DNA from: an uncultured Coriobacteriales bacterium
GTDB taxonomy: Bacteria; Actinomycetota; Coriobacteriia; Coriobacteriales; UMGS124
DNA: 33,669 nucleotides
Direction of reading: 5' to 3'
NCBI GenBank assembly: GCA_902464015.1
Contig: CABQHM010000038.1
Coordinates: 1 to 33,669, forward strand
A model generated the notes under the pieces. The model saw only the letters and a program-made list of their open reading frames with translations, searched no databases and was not told where the DNA came from. Of the stretch, positions 16,600 through 24,961 are shown one piece after another (positions within the stretch are counted from its first letter, which is position 1; every line of letters begins with the position of its first letter). The translations under genes were made by a program, and so were the position numbers.

Positions 16600-18249
16600 A
16601 TGTGCGATTGCGGCTGCGCCGACCACAAGCCCCAAGATAAGGGCACGTACTTCATCACCACGCCCATCTACTATGTGAACGCCGCCCCGCACCTGGGCAC
16701 GGCCTACTCCACCATCGTGGCCGACGTTCAGGCGCGTTTCCGTCGCATGGACGGCTATGACACGCTGTTCCTCACCGGCGTCGACGAGCACGGCCAGAAG
16801 GTCGCCGACTCGGCCGCTGCCCACGACATGACGCCCCAGCAGTGGTGCGACTCCCAGGCCCCTGCCTTCCAGGAGCTTTGGCGCACGCTCGAGATCACCA
16901 ACGACGACTTTATCCGCACCACCCAGGAGCGCCACATCAAGGCGGTGCAGCACTTCTGGGAGGACCTCAAGGAGAAGGGCTACATCTACAAGGGCACCTA
17001 CGAGGGCTGGTATTGCGTGCCTGAGGAGACCTACTTCACCGAGACCGACGTGCGCCACGCCAACACCGACGAGGACGGCAACTACGACGAGACCGCCATC
17101 CCGCTGTGCCCCGACTGCAAGCGTCCGCTCGAGCGCATCCAGGAGGAGAGCTGGTTCTTCAAGCTTTCCGAGTTCCAGCAGCCGCTGCTGGACTTCTACG
17201 CTGCCCACCCCGACTTCATCGAGCCTGAGATTCGCCGCAACGAGGTCGTGAGCTTCGTTGAGGGTGGCCTCAAGGACCTCTCCGTCACGCGCACCACGTT
17301 CGACTGGGGCATCCCGCTGCCCTTCGACCCCGACCACGTGACCTATGTGTGGTTCGACGCCCTCATCAACTACATCACTGCTGCCGGTTATGGCGACCCC
17401 GAGGCCGCCGAGCGTTTCGCCCGCTTCTGGCCTGCTCAGCAGCACATCGTGGGTAAGGACATCATCCGCTTCCACTGCGTCATCTGGCCTGCGATGCTCA
17501 TGGCCGCCGGTCTGCCTGTGACCGAGCACGTGCTGGCGCACGGCTTCCTGCTCGTCAAGAACCCCGAGACGGGCAAGGGCGAGAAGATGTCGAAGAGCCG
17601 CGGCAACTCCATCTTCCCCCAGCAGGTCATCGACTTCCTCGGCGTCGAGGGCTACCGCTACTACTTCATGACCGATGTGTCGCACGGCATGGACGGCGCC
17701 ATCAGCTTCGAGCGCATGGCGCAGGTCTACAACGCCGACCTTGCCAACAGCTGGGGCAACCTCGTGAGCCGCTCGCTCAACATGAGCGCCAAGTACTTTG
17801 AGGGCGCAAGCCCTGCTCGTGGCGAGGGCTGGGAGCAGCGCACGAGCCCGCTGCTCGAGGCCGCCCAGGGCATCTACGGCCGCTATGCGCAGAAGATGGC
17901 CGCCTTCGACTACCAGGGCGCCGCGAAGGACGTCATGGAGTTCGTGGCCGTTGCCAACCACTACATCGAGGACAAGGCTCCTTGGGCGCTTGCCAAGGAC
18001 CCGGCCAACGCCGAGGAGCTGGCCTTTGTCATCTGGGGTCTCATCGAGGCCATTCGCATCGCCGCCACGCTGCTCGAGCCCTTCACGCCTGCAACGTCGG
18101 CCGAGGTCATGCGCCGCATCGGCCTGCCCTGCGAGCCTTGCTGCGACCTTGAGGCCGCCTGCGCCTGGGGTCAGTTCGAGGGTGGCCAGCCTGTGGAGAA
18201 GGGTGACGCCCTCTTCCCGCGCCTCGACATGGCCAACCTGCCGTGCTAA
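16600..18249 (+). CDS. metG: Methionyl-tRNA synthetase, without C-terminal tRNA-binding domain
   Basis: MetRS charges tRNA-Met. The 549-residue class I enzyme has the HIGH-equivalent PHLGT (30-34), the EGWYCVPEETYF region, C170-x2-C173 and KMSKS at 329-333. The anticodon-binding helices fill the C-terminus. The protein stops after this domain, so the appended Trbp111/EMAP-like domain found on many bacterial MetRS is absent; that domain is instead on lysS in this window. The N-terminus starts with a Cys-rich segment (MCDCGCADH) ahead of the catalytic core. GAAAGG nine bases before ATG 16600 sets the start; the in-frame ATG at 16573 lacks a site. Confidence 0.95.
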   Translation: MCDCGCADHKPQDKGTYFITTPIYYVNAAPHLGTAYSTIVADVQARFRRMDGYDTLFLTGVDEHGQKVADSAAAHDMTPQQWCDSQAPAFQELWRTLEITNDDFIRTTQERHIKAVQHFWEDLKEKGYIYKGTYEGWYCVPEETYFTETDVRHANTDEDGNYDETAIPLCPDCKRPLERIQEESWFFKLSEFQQPLLDFYAAHPDFIEPEIRRNEVVSFVEGGLKDLSVTRTTFDWGIPLPFDPDHVTYVWFDALINYITAAGYGDPEAAERFARFWPAQQHIVGKDIIRFHCVIWPAMLMAAGLPVTEHVLAHGFLLVKNPETGKGEKMSKSRGNSIFPQQVIDFLGVEGYRYYFMTDVSHGMDGAISFERMAQVYNADLANSWGNLVSRSLNMSAKYFEGASPARGEGWEQRTSPLLEAAQGIYGRYAQKMAAFDYQGAAKDVMEFVAVANHYIEDKAPWALAKDPANAEELAFVIWGLIEAIRIAATLLEPFTPATSAEVMRRIGLPCEPCCDLEAACAWGQFEGGQPVEKGDALFPRLDMANLPC

Positions 18250-19232
18250 ATCCTGAGCTCTTGTCGCCCGTCCATGCTGAGCACGCCTGCTTCTTCTGCA
18301 CGAAGAAGCAGGCGCTGCTCGCGCTTCCCGCGGCATCGGGTCCCATAGCCGAGAGTCACACGCACCTCACGAGCCTGAGGCACATAGATGCCGCGCTCGC
18401 CCTTGCGCGTGCGGCCGTGGCCGGCGTGCGCTTTTTGGTGACGGTCGTCGATCCTGCCGATGACGCGCGCGACCCACAGGCGGTGCTTGCAGACCTTGAC
18501 CGCTGGCAGCGCGAGTGCGCTGAGATTCTCGATGCATGGCGTAGCGCCGGCGTGCTCGACGCGCTTGGGGAATCCCCGGTGATGCCCGAGGTGCGTCTTC
18601 TGGTGGGGTGCCATCCGCACAATGCCAAGGACTTCGATGCCCAGGCACATGCGGCTATGCAGCGCCTTCTGGCCGAGCCCATCTGCTGCGGCGTGGGCGA
18701 GATCGGCCTGGACTACCACTACGACCTCTCGCCGCGCGAGGTGCAACGCGAGGTGTTCCGAGAGCAGCTCGAGCTGGCGTGCAACCTGAACGCATCGCTT
18801 TCGCTGCATGTGCGCGAGGCTCACGACGAGGCCGCGCAGATCATGGCCGAGGTCGGCCTGCCTCGTGAGGGCGGGGCTGTTCTGCACTGCTTTGATCTTG
18901 GGCCCGAAGATGCCGCCCCGTTTCTTGAGATGGGCTGCGTGCTCGGTATTGGCGGCGCCGTGAGTTTCAAGCGGAATGACCCTACGCGCGATGCCGTGGC
19001 GGCCCTTCGCCCTGGCCAGCTCGTGCTTGAGACCGACGCGCCCTACATGGCGCCCGAGCCCTTGCGCGGCACACAGTGCGAGCCTGCCTATATTGCCCGC
19101 ACCGCTGAGTTCGTGGCTGATCTTCGCCGCGAGCGCTGTGGCGACGAGCCTGCCGACACGTACCGCGACGCCTACGAGCTCGCACGACGCATCTTCGACC
19201 GTCCCGCGCCGCTTGTGGGTGCACGAGGGTAG
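18243..19232 (+). CDS. tatD: TatD family metal-dependent hydrolase/DNase
   Basis: TatD proteins are TIM-barrel metal-dependent hydrolases with reported 3'-5' DNase activity. Metal ligands are visible: ESHTH at 37-41, E in GEIGLDYH, H in LHVREAH, H in VLHCF and D in ETDAPYMAPEP. The frame starts at GTG 18243, overlapping the metG stop by seven bases. This gives an N-terminal extension of about 36 residues that includes HAEHACFFC, absent from ordinary TatD proteins. No ATG or clear ribosome site fits a later start, so the true N-terminus is uncertain. metG-tatD adjacency is conserved in many Gram-positive bacteria. Confidence 0.88.
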   Translation: MLNPELLSPVHAEHACFFCTKKQALLALPAASGPIAESHTHLTSLRHIDAALALARAAVAGVRFLVTVVDPADDARDPQAVLADLDRWQRECAEILDAWRSAGVLDALGESPVMPEVRLLVGCHPHNAKDFDAQAHAAMQRLLAEPICCGVGEIGLDYHYDLSPREVQREVFREQLELACNLNASLSLHVREAHDEAAQIMAEVGLPREGGAVLHCFDLGPEDAAPFLEMGCVLGIGGAVSFKRNDPTRDAVAALRPGQLVLETDAPYMAPEPLRGTQCEPAYIARTAEFVADLRRERCGDEPADTYRDAYELARRIFDRPAPLVGARG

Positions 19233-19263
19233 GGGAGGGGCCGTGCGTAGTGAGGGCGCAGAC

Positions 19264-19908
19264 ATGCTCCGCGTCGCCGTGCTTGTGGGCAGCCCGCGTA
19301 GCCACGGTGCATGCGCCCGCTTTGCCGCCGAGCTCGAAGGTGCCCTGTATGGGGCCGGTGCGGAGCCCGAGCTGCTGTTCCTCTCTGATTACGAGGTGCT
19401 GGGTTGCGTGGGCTGCGGTGCGTGCGAGCGCACCGGCGCCTGCGTGCTCGATGCGCGTGAGGGGGCCGGGGGCCGCCCTGGCTTTGCGTGCCTGATCAAG
19501 CGCCTGCAGGCGGCAGATGCGCTCGCCTTGGTGGCTCCCGTGTACTTCTCGGGGCCGCCTTCGCAGCTCAAAGCCGTGCTCGACCGCATGCAGCCCCTGT
19601 GGTGCCAGCGCTACCTGTTGGGGCAGCGTCCCGTGCGTCCCCTGGAGTGCCGACACCCGCTCGACCTCTTTGTGGTGGGCGCGGGAGGCGATCCCTTTGG
19701 CCATGACGCACTTGTGAGCTGCGCCCGCTCCTCGCTTCGCATGGCTGACTTCGAGCTGCGCGTAGCCCATGACCTCGTGGGCTTTGGGCAGGCCCCGAGA
19801 CCTGGCTGCGCCTATGGGCCCGACTTCGACGCGGCCCTGCTTTCCAACGTATCTGCCTGGGCAAGCGACCTTGTGCATGCCGCCCAGGCTGCACGCGACC
19901 TACGCTAG
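19264..19908 (+). CDS. Iron-sulfur flavoprotein, NADPH-dependent FMN reductase family
   Basis: The 214-residue product has a flavodoxin-like fold with the phosphate loop LVGSPRSHGAC and the downstream APVYFSGPP segment that holds the flavin ring. C48, C51, C54 and C60 make the C-x2-C-x2-C-x5-C pattern of iron-sulfur flavoproteins, which couple a [4Fe-4S] cluster to FMN. Electron donors and acceptors are not predictable. ATG 19264 begins right at the first strand. GTG 19243, with GGGGAGGGG just before it, is a good alternative that adds seven residues. In the equivalent Firmicutes region rnmV lies here; no RnmV gene is seen. Confidence 0.82.
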   Translation: MLRVAVLVGSPRSHGACARFAAELEGALYGAGAEPELLFLSDYEVLGCVGCGACERTGACVLDAREGAGGRPGFACLIKRLQAADALALVAPVYFSGPPSQLKAVLDRMQPLWCQRYLLGQRPVRPLECRHPLDLFVVGAGGDPFGHDALVSCARSSLRMADFELRVAHDLVGFGQAPRPGCAYGPDFDAALLSNVSAWASDLVHAAQAARDLR

Positions 19909-19941
19909 TACCACCGACGATTCCGACAGGGGGACAACCCG

Positions 19942-20952
19942 ATGGCTGTGTCCAAAATGGCAAACCGCAGCGCGATCCGCTCCATGCTCGACGCCTTCGG
20001 GCTTGAGGCGAAGTACGAGCTGGGACAGAACTTCCTGGTAGACGATACCGTCGTCGCCCACATCCTCGAGCTTGCCGACGTTGCACCCACGCAGACGGTG
20101 CTCGAGGTGGGTCCTGGCTGCGGCACGCTCACCTGCGCGCTTCTGCCTCGTGCCGCCGCCGTGGTCGCCATCGAGGCCGATACCGACATGCAGGGTCCAT
20201 TGGGCGAGGTAACGGCCGAGTATTCCGAGCGCTTCGCCCTTGTGATGGGCGACGCCACGAAGGTCGCGCCCGCCCAGATTTCCGAGGCGCTCGCCGGTTT
20301 GCGTGCCAAGAACGCCGCCCTCGCCGATTTGCCCGACTATCCCAGCGCTTGGGTCGCCAACCTTCCTTATGCGGTGGCAGCCACGCTCATCCTGCAGTAT
20401 TTCCAGGAGTGGCCGTTTATCCAGGACGCCACGGTCATGGTGCAAAGCGAGGTGGCCGACCGTATCTGCGCGCTCCCGTCGTCCAAGATTTATGGCGCCT
20501 ATACGGTGAAGCTCCAGCTGTTCGCCCAGGTCGTTGGGTGCTTCCAGGTTCCTGCGCGCAGCTTCTTCCCCGAGCCTCATGTGGAGAGCGCCGTGGTGCG
20601 CCTGCAGCGCGTGCCTGCCTGTGATGCCCTGAGCGCAGAAGATGCCGCCGCGACCGTTGAAGTCGTCGATGCCGCATTCGCCCAGCGTCGCAAGACCCTG
20701 CGCAACTCCATGGCGGCATGTGAGAAGTGGGAGCGCGCCCAGCTTGACGCCGCGTTCGACCTTATGGCCATCGACGGCGGCTGCCGTGCCGAGTCGCTCA
20801 CAAAAGACCAGTTCATCGGCCTTGCACTGGCACTTCGCGACGGCGCTGTGCCCGAGCGTTATCGCCCTACCGAGTCTTCGGCGCCTGTTGCGGCCAAGAA
20901 GTGTGCCAAGCCCAAGAAAAAGCGCGTCGTCTTCGATCCGGACATGATTTAA
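19942..20952 (+). CDS. rsmA: 16S rRNA dimethyladenosine transferase RsmA (KsgA)
   Basis: RsmA dimethylates two adjacent adenines near the 3' end of 16S rRNA late in small-subunit assembly. The 336-residue product has LGQNFLVDD near residue 28, the SAM motif EVGPGCGTLT at 55-64, and the catalytic NLPY at 140-143. ARSFFPEPHVESAVVRL and RRKTLRNSM follow. It is longer than usual (about 270-290) because of an insert before NLPY and a Lys-rich tail that ends KPKKKRVVFDPDMI. GGGGG is upstream of the ATG. Context (rsmA-veg-ispE) matches Firmicutes. Confidence 0.94.
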   Translation: MAVSKMANRSAIRSMLDAFGLEAKYELGQNFLVDDTVVAHILELADVAPTQTVLEVGPGCGTLTCALLPRAAAVVAIEADTDMQGPLGEVTAEYSERFALVMGDATKVAPAQISEALAGLRAKNAALADLPDYPSAWVANLPYAVAATLILQYFQEWPFIQDATVMVQSEVADRICALPSSKIYGAYTVKLQLFAQVVGCFQVPARSFFPEPHVESAVVRLQRVPACDALSAEDAAATVEVVDAAFAQRRKTLRNSMAACEKWERAQLDAAFDLMAIDGGCRAESLTKDQFIGLALALRDGAVPERYRPTESSAPVAAKKCAKPKKKRVVFDPDMI

Positions 20953-21105
20953 AAGGCGCGTGTATAGCCCCACATGGGCTTGCAGTGCGTAGTATTCCGG
21001 TGAATCCATATTATCTGCGCCTGTGGCTGGTACTATCCACGTCCTCAAAACACCCTGATAGCACTGGGAGTGCGCTAACTGCGCGCCCCCCGGAAGGTTA
21101 TGCAC

Positions 21106-21396
21106 ATGGAACTCGAAGAGCACGCAAACAAGATCGCGGAAATCCACGACAAACTTTCTCATATGACCGGCTCGCACTTCAAGGTGCGCGCCAACATGGG
21201 CCGCTCGCGCGTTGTCGAGCGTGACGGCGTGCTGCTGCAGACCCACGACTCTCTCTTTATCGTCGAGGTGGAGGAGCGCCGCGGCCGTCGCGCCCGTCAG
21301 TCCTACCAGTACGTCGACGTGCTGACCGGCGCCGTGGAGCTTTCTGACCCGGCATCTGGCGAGCTCATCTTTGAGCCCGTCGAAGACCAGCAGTAA
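21106..21396 (+). CDS. veg: Veg family protein
   Basis: The 96-residue product matches the small Veg/DUF1021 family: an N-terminal helix (ANKIAEIHDKL), then the β-rich core GSHFKVRANMGRSR, VVERDGVLLQTHDSLFIVEV and YQYVDVLTGAVELS. In Bacillus subtilis Veg affects biofilm-matrix gene expression; the biochemical role is not known. ATG 21106 is eight bases after GGAAGG (21092-21097); ATG 21100 would leave only two bases. A TATTAT box at 21009-21014 could be a -10, but no good -35 is seen. Confidence 0.88.
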   Translation: MELEEHANKIAEIHDKLSHMTGSHFKVRANMGRSRVVERDGVLLQTHDSLFIVEVEERRGRRARQSYQYVDVLTGAVELSDPASGELIFEPVEDQQ

Positions 21397-21505
21397 TACC
21401 GTCTGCACAAACGCTGCAGCCGTGCCTCACACGGGCCTTGGCACATCCGGTGCGAATGGCTTTGAGCGCCCGGCGGCAGCGTTTCTTTATAGAGGAGGCC
21501 ACGCC

Positions 21506-22372
21506 GTGCAAGAACGCGCCCATGCCAAGGTCAACCTGGTTCTCTCGGTAACGCCCGGGGTATGCGAGGGTGCCTACCACGAGGTTCGCACGGTCATGTG
21601 CGCGCTCGAACTCCACGACGAGGTCGAACTCCGCGAGCTTGCAGCGGGGGAGGGCCTCGTTTTTTCATGCGAGCCCGATCCTTTGCCAGCGGGTGCCGAC
21701 CCTGCGACGAACCTTGCGTATCGCGCCGCTGTTGGCATGGCAGAGGCATTTGAAAAGCCGCTCGACATGAGCGTGACGCTGCGCAAGCGTGTCCCGTCAC
21801 AGGCAGGCCTGGGCGGCGGTTCCTCTGACGCCGCCGCGGTGATGCGCGGCCTTGCTCGCATGTGGCAGATCGACCTCGATGACGAGCGTGTAGTGCGTCT
21901 GGCGCAGTCCCTCGGTGCCGACGTGGCGTTTTTCCTGCATGAGGTGCCGTCGTATCTCGACGGTAGGGGAGATGTGCTGCGTGAGACGTTTGCGCCTTTC
22001 AGCGTGCCCATCATGCTTGTGAAGCCCGACCAGGGCGTCTCTACTGGCGCCTGCTATCGCCTGCTCGACGAGATGGCGACGCCCGCTTCCCAGGTGGAGC
22101 CGATGCTTGAGGCCCTGCGTGCCTGCGATGTGCCGGGCGCCCTCGCCGCAGTCGCCAACAACATGGAGCCTGCCGCCCTGCAGCTCGCCCCTGCGATCGC
22201 GGAGGTCTTTGCTTTCCTGCAAGACAGCGACGCTTGCCAGGCGGGCCCTCTGTTGTGCGGCAGCGGCTCATGCGTGTGCGCCTTCATGGGTGACCTCGCT
22301 GTGGCCGAGCGTCTTTCGGTTCATGCACGCGAGCATGGTTGGTGGGCGTGCGCCAGTACGACGCTGGCCTAG
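21506..22372 (+). CDS. ispE: 4-diphosphocytidyl-2-C-methyl-D-erythritol kinase IspE
   Basis: IspE phosphorylates CDP-methylerythritol in the MEP pathway to isoprenoids. The 288-residue GHMP kinase has AKVNLVL at the N-terminus with K8, and the ATP loop PSQAGLGGGSSDAA (97-110). PLLCGSGSCVCAF near the C-terminus is the third GHMP motif. The start is GTG 21506, seven bases after GAGGAGG (21492-21498). Its TAG stop shares the palindromic CTAG (22369-22372) with the stop of the convergent minus-strand gene, so the two overlap by four bases. Confidence 0.93.
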   Translation: MQERAHAKVNLVLSVTPGVCEGAYHEVRTVMCALELHDEVELRELAAGEGLVFSCEPDPLPAGADPATNLAYRAAVGMAEAFEKPLDMSVTLRKRVPSQAGLGGGSSDAAAVMRGLARMWQIDLDDERVVRLAQSLGADVAFFLHEVPSYLDGRGDVLRETFAPFSVPIMLVKPDQGVSTGACYRLLDEMATPASQVEPMLEALRACDVPGALAAVANNMEPAALQLAPAIAEVFAFLQDSDACQAGPLLCGSGSCVCAFMGDLAVAERLSVHAREHGWWACASTTLA

Positions 22373-23328
22373 TGCGCCGCAAGAAGCCTGCGCACTCCCA
22401 GTGCCGCCGCTGGCGCCAAAAACAGAAGGCTCGCCAACATTCCCGACGCGCTTGTTTCTAGGGCCATAAGGGAAGATGCCGGTATCTCCCAGGCGCTGCC
22501 AAGGGTGCCGAGCGCGGTGGGCACAAAGCATATAACGTCGTAAAGCGCATGCGCTGCAATGGCCGGGGCCAGGCGGCCGCTTTGTTCCACGAGTCCCGCC
22601 ATGGCAAGCGCGAAAAGAAACACCTGCATGGCACGCAAAGCTGTGGGCAGTGCTGCGCCCATCTCGGGCAGGTGCAGCATTGCAAACACAGCCGAGCACA
22701 CACATGCCGCCATGAGCCTGCGGGTGCGGCCCTCTTCGAGTACGCCGGCGACTGCCTCCATCGCAAGCCGGCGGAAGGCAATTTCTTCCCACACCGCGGT
22801 TCCCAAGCACGATATGGCCAGCACCGCAAACAGCGTGAAGAAGCCCTGTGAGAAGGCGGGGCCCACCTGCGTCACGCCAGCGTCGCTGCCTGTTGCCAGC
22901 GGCACGGCGGCGCTCGCGAGTGCTCCCATGAGGCATAGCAACGCAATCAGGCCTGCATGAAGGCCACGGGGTACCTCTAGGTGCTTGCTGCTTTTGCTGG
23001 CACGCGTGTTTTTGGTACTGCCGACTTCCCCGACATATGCGCCCTCGATGGCGCGGGCCTTGCCTGCCCGCGTGTCACAGTTGTCTGGCGTGCCTCTGTC
23101 TGCTGTTCTTTGCCCCGCACAAAGTGCCAGGCATACAAGTGCCGCGACACCGGCAAGGCAGGCGTGAAGGGCGTCTGCAGCCATGCTTGATCCCAGCGGT
23201 ATGTGGTACAACAACATGGCGGTCGCAAAGCACAGGGCCGCAGCCGCCGGGGCGCCGAGCGCGCCGCGCGGTTTCCCTTTCTTTGTCCGTCGGCTGTTTG
23301 CCTCATTGTCAGAATCGGGAATGCCCAT
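22369..23328 (-). CDS. CPBP family intramembrane metalloprotease
   Basis: The 319-residue product has several membrane segments and the three motifs of the CPBP/Abi glutamic-type membrane protease family. These are EE181-182 with R186 (EEIAFR), FAMLH with H219, and HALYD with H260 and D264. The N-terminal 90 residues are two membrane segments plus a hydrophilic loop unlike the family core. Such proteins process membrane proteins or peptides, and some give bacteriocin immunity; the substrate here is unknown. ATG 23328 has a GGGGGAAGGGGG stretch upstream. Its 5' end overlaps the divergent TraX-like gene by eight bases. Confidence 0.8.
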   Translation of the reverse strand: MGIPDSDNEANSRRTKKGKPRGALGAPAAAALCFATAMLLYHIPLGSSMAADALHACLAGVAALVCLALCAGQRTADRGTPDNCDTRAGKARAIEGAYVGEVGSTKNTRASKSSKHLEVPRGLHAGLIALLCLMGALASAAVPLATGSDAGVTQVGPAFSQGFFTLFAVLAISCLGTAVWEEIAFRRLAMEAVAGVLEEGRTRRLMAACVCSAVFAMLHLPEMGAALPTALRAMQVFLFALAMAGLVEQSGRLAPAIAAHALYDVICFVPTALGTLGSAWEIPASSLMALETSASGMLASLLFLAPAAALGVRRLLAAH

Positions 23329-24070
23329 GCCGTCGCGCCCCCTTCCCCCTGTCTCGTCGTTTTCGCTCAAGATGGCTGCCATTGTAGGCATGACGCTGTG
23401 CCATGTGGGCGTCATCTTCCAGGCCGCGCTGCCGTTCTGGGCGTACTGCGCCTGTGAGGCCTTTGGCGGTCTCACGTTTCCCATCATGGCGTTTCTCGTG
23501 AGTGAGGGATATCGTCACACGCACAACGTGCGCCGCTATGCAGGTCGCCTCTTCGCGTTCGCCGTCGTCTCACAGGTTCCGTACGGCCTGTTCTTTGAGC
23601 CGGTCGTGCTCGACTTGGGTGAGACCTCGTTTCAGCTGCCCTGTACCGGCAATGTCATGTTTACCCTCTTGCTGGGCCTTGCGATGCTCGTCGCCTACGA
23701 CCGCATGAAGTGCCGACCGGCCTTTTGGGCGCTGTTTGCGGCCGGCACGGTTGCAAGCGTCGTTCTCGACTGGGGCGTCTTGGGTCCCGTGATGATCCTC
23801 ATGGCCCATGTGCTGCCCGAGCCAGACCGCCGCACTTACCCGACGCTTCTTGCCATCCTGGCCCTGGGGCTGCCTGCATTGGGCGGTGTGCTTCAGGGCG
23901 ATGCGGCGTCGATGCCCGAGCTTTTGTACGAGCTTGTGGGCGGGGTGGGGGCGCTTTGCCTGCTACGTGCCTACGACGGATCGCGGGGCAGATCCCTTAA
24001 GTGGTTCTTCTACCTGTACTATCCCGTGCACATCCTCGTGCTTGGCTGCATCGGGGCAATCGTTCTCTAG
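23321..24070 (+). CDS. TraX family membrane protein
   Basis: The 249-residue product has about seven hydrophobic segments and ends with SLKWFFYLYYPVHILVLG, the typical TraX C-terminus. KMAAIVGMTLCHVGV near residue 18 matches the family start. The founding member, TraX of plasmid F, acetylates pilin, and chromosomal homologues are probably membrane acyltransferases. The start may be ATG 23321 or 23327 (the latter is six bases after GGGA). The CPBP gene lies head to head, so each gene's promoter must be within or beyond the other's first codons. No conjugation genes are nearby. Confidence 0.85.
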   Translation: MPMPSRPLPPVSSFSLKMAAIVGMTLCHVGVIFQAALPFWAYCACEAFGGLTFPIMAFLVSEGYRHTHNVRRYAGRLFAFAVVSQVPYGLFFEPVVLDLGETSFQLPCTGNVMFTLLLGLAMLVAYDRMKCRPAFWALFAAGTVASVVLDWGVLGPVMILMAHVLPEPDRRTYPTLLAILALGLPALGGVLQGDAASMPELLYELVGGVGALCLLRAYDGSRGRSLKWFFYLYYPVHILVLGCIGAIVL

Positions 24071-24152
24071 GGTCGAGGTGCCTTGGGCATGGAGGCCTGC
24101 TCGGCATTTGTGGCGTGCAGTCCCACTTTCTCCACAATTCAAAGAAGTTGGG

Positions 24153-24182
24153 TTGACGTCGGCAAAAGTCTGCTACTATATC
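24153..24182 (+). promoter_or_regulatory. Candidate promoter of tRNA-Pro
   Basis: TTGACG (24153-24158) is a good -35. The -10 may be TACTAT (24174-24179, 15-base spacing) or TATATC (24177-24182, 18-base spacing). The tRNA begins at 24189. Confidence 0.65.
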
Positions 24183-24188
24183 GAAGTC

Positions 24189-24265
24189 CGGGTTGTGGCT
24201 CAGCTTGGTAGAGCGCTGCGTTCGGGACGCAGAGGTCGCTGGTTCAAATCCAGTCAACCCGACCA
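24189..24265 (+). tRNA. tRNA-Pro (anticodon CGG)
   Basis: A complete cloverleaf of 77 bases. The acceptor stem CGGGTTG pairs with CAACCCG, the D-stem is GCTC/GAGC, the anticodon stem is CTGCG/CGCAG around the loop TTCGGGA, and the T-stem is GCTGG/CCAGT. The anticodon CGG (24223-24225) reads CCG proline codons. The CCA end is encoded (24263-24265). Confidence 0.96.
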
Positions 24266-24278
24266 GTTTGGTACATGC

Positions 24279-24314
24279 AAGGGTCGTTGCTTCTCGCAAG
24301 CAACGACCCTTTTT
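24279..24314 (+). terminator. Rho-independent terminator of tRNA-Pro
   Basis: AAGGGTCGTTGCTT (24279-24292) pairs perfectly with AAGCAACGACCCTT (24298-24311) around a five-base loop, with a run of T at 24310-24314. Confidence 0.92.
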
Positions 24315-24385
24315 GCTGTGAATTGCGCCTGTTAGAAAAATTGGTCGTAAAGCATCGCAAATTTGCGTGTATAGGCGTGGTTCGT

Positions 24386-24400
24386 GGGGTACTATACCCC
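24386..24400. promoter_or_regulatory. Short palindrome upstream of tatA
   Basis: GGGGTA-CTA-TACCCC is a 15-base inverted repeat, 76 bases before the tatA start. Its centre contains TACTAT, the same hexamer as the candidate tRNA -10 box, so a regulator bound here would cover a possible -10. No good -35 at 16-18 bases is seen. Confidence 0.4.
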
Positions 24401-24475
24401 CGTACCGAAAACCGGCGGGTTCTTGCGAAGACGCAGGCACATTCAAGTCCGCCACCGTTAATGGAGGATTGTGGT

Positions 24476-24781
24476 ATGAAGATTCTGGGTATGGGCGTTC
24501 CTGAGCTCCTCATCATCCTTGTCGTTGTTCTTCTGATCTTCGGGCCCAAGAACCTCCCGAAGCTCGGCGCCTCCCTGGGCAAGACCGTGAAGAACCTGCG
24601 CAAGGGCATGTCCGACGAGGACGAGGAGGCTTCTTCTAAGAAGACCGCTGCCGTTGAGGAAGAGGTCGAGGTTGTCGACGAGGACGACGCCGACGTCGTG
24701 GAGGACGAGGCTGCCAAGAAGCCTGCAGCCAAGAAGCGCAGCGCCGCTGCCAAGAAGGCCGCCGCTGACGACGACGAGTAA
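24476..24781 (+). CDS. tatA: Sec-independent protein translocase subunit TatA
   Basis: TatA forms the variable-size channel that exports folded twin-arginine proteins. The 101-residue product has a membrane helix (about residues 9-21, ending LLIFGPKNLPKLG), the amphipathic helix GASLGKTVKNLRKGM, and a long tail of acidic then Lys/Ala-rich residues. GGAGG at 24463-24467 is eight bases before the ATG. No tatC is nearby. A Tat signal peptide is seen in the broken gene at 8650, which fits a working Tat system. Confidence 0.9.
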   Translation: MKILGMGVPELLIILVVVLLIFGPKNLPKLGASLGKTVKNLRKGMSDEDEEASSKKTAAVEEEVEVVDEDDADVVEDEAAKKPAAKKRSAAAKKAAADDDE

Positions 24782-24811
24782 GTCCGTCGTATCACAAGCA
24801 TTAAACAGCGT

Positions 24812-24841
24812 GGCGCACGTCTTCTACCGAAGGCGTGCGCC
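24812..24841 (+). terminator. Hairpin after tatA
   Basis: GGCGCACGTCTTC (24812-24824) pairs with GAAGGCGTGCGCC (24829-24841) around a TACC loop, a 13-base stem with one wobble. Only a loose TTTATT follows, so termination strength is uncertain. Confidence 0.65.
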
Positions 24842-24869
24842 GCGCGGCGTTTATTGAGAGGTTCTAACG

Positions 24870-24893
24870 GTGCCCGCCATGTGTGACGGGCAC
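24870..24893 (+). other. Hairpin in the greA leader
   Basis: GTGCCCG (24870-24876) pairs with CGGGCAC (24887-24893). It could be a second terminator or a 5'-UTR stem 68 bases before greA. Confidence 0.4.
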
Positions 24894-24961
24894 TTGTCGT
24901 AAACAAGTACGTCCCTGTTGCCGGCGAGGCCCGTGCCAGGGCTGAAACAAGGAGATTTACC

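Noticed and set aside
23183..23320. Upstream extension of the TraX-like frame to an ATG at 23183
   Set aside because: It lies opposite the CPBP coding region, is low in family similarity, and the conserved TraX start lies after 23321.
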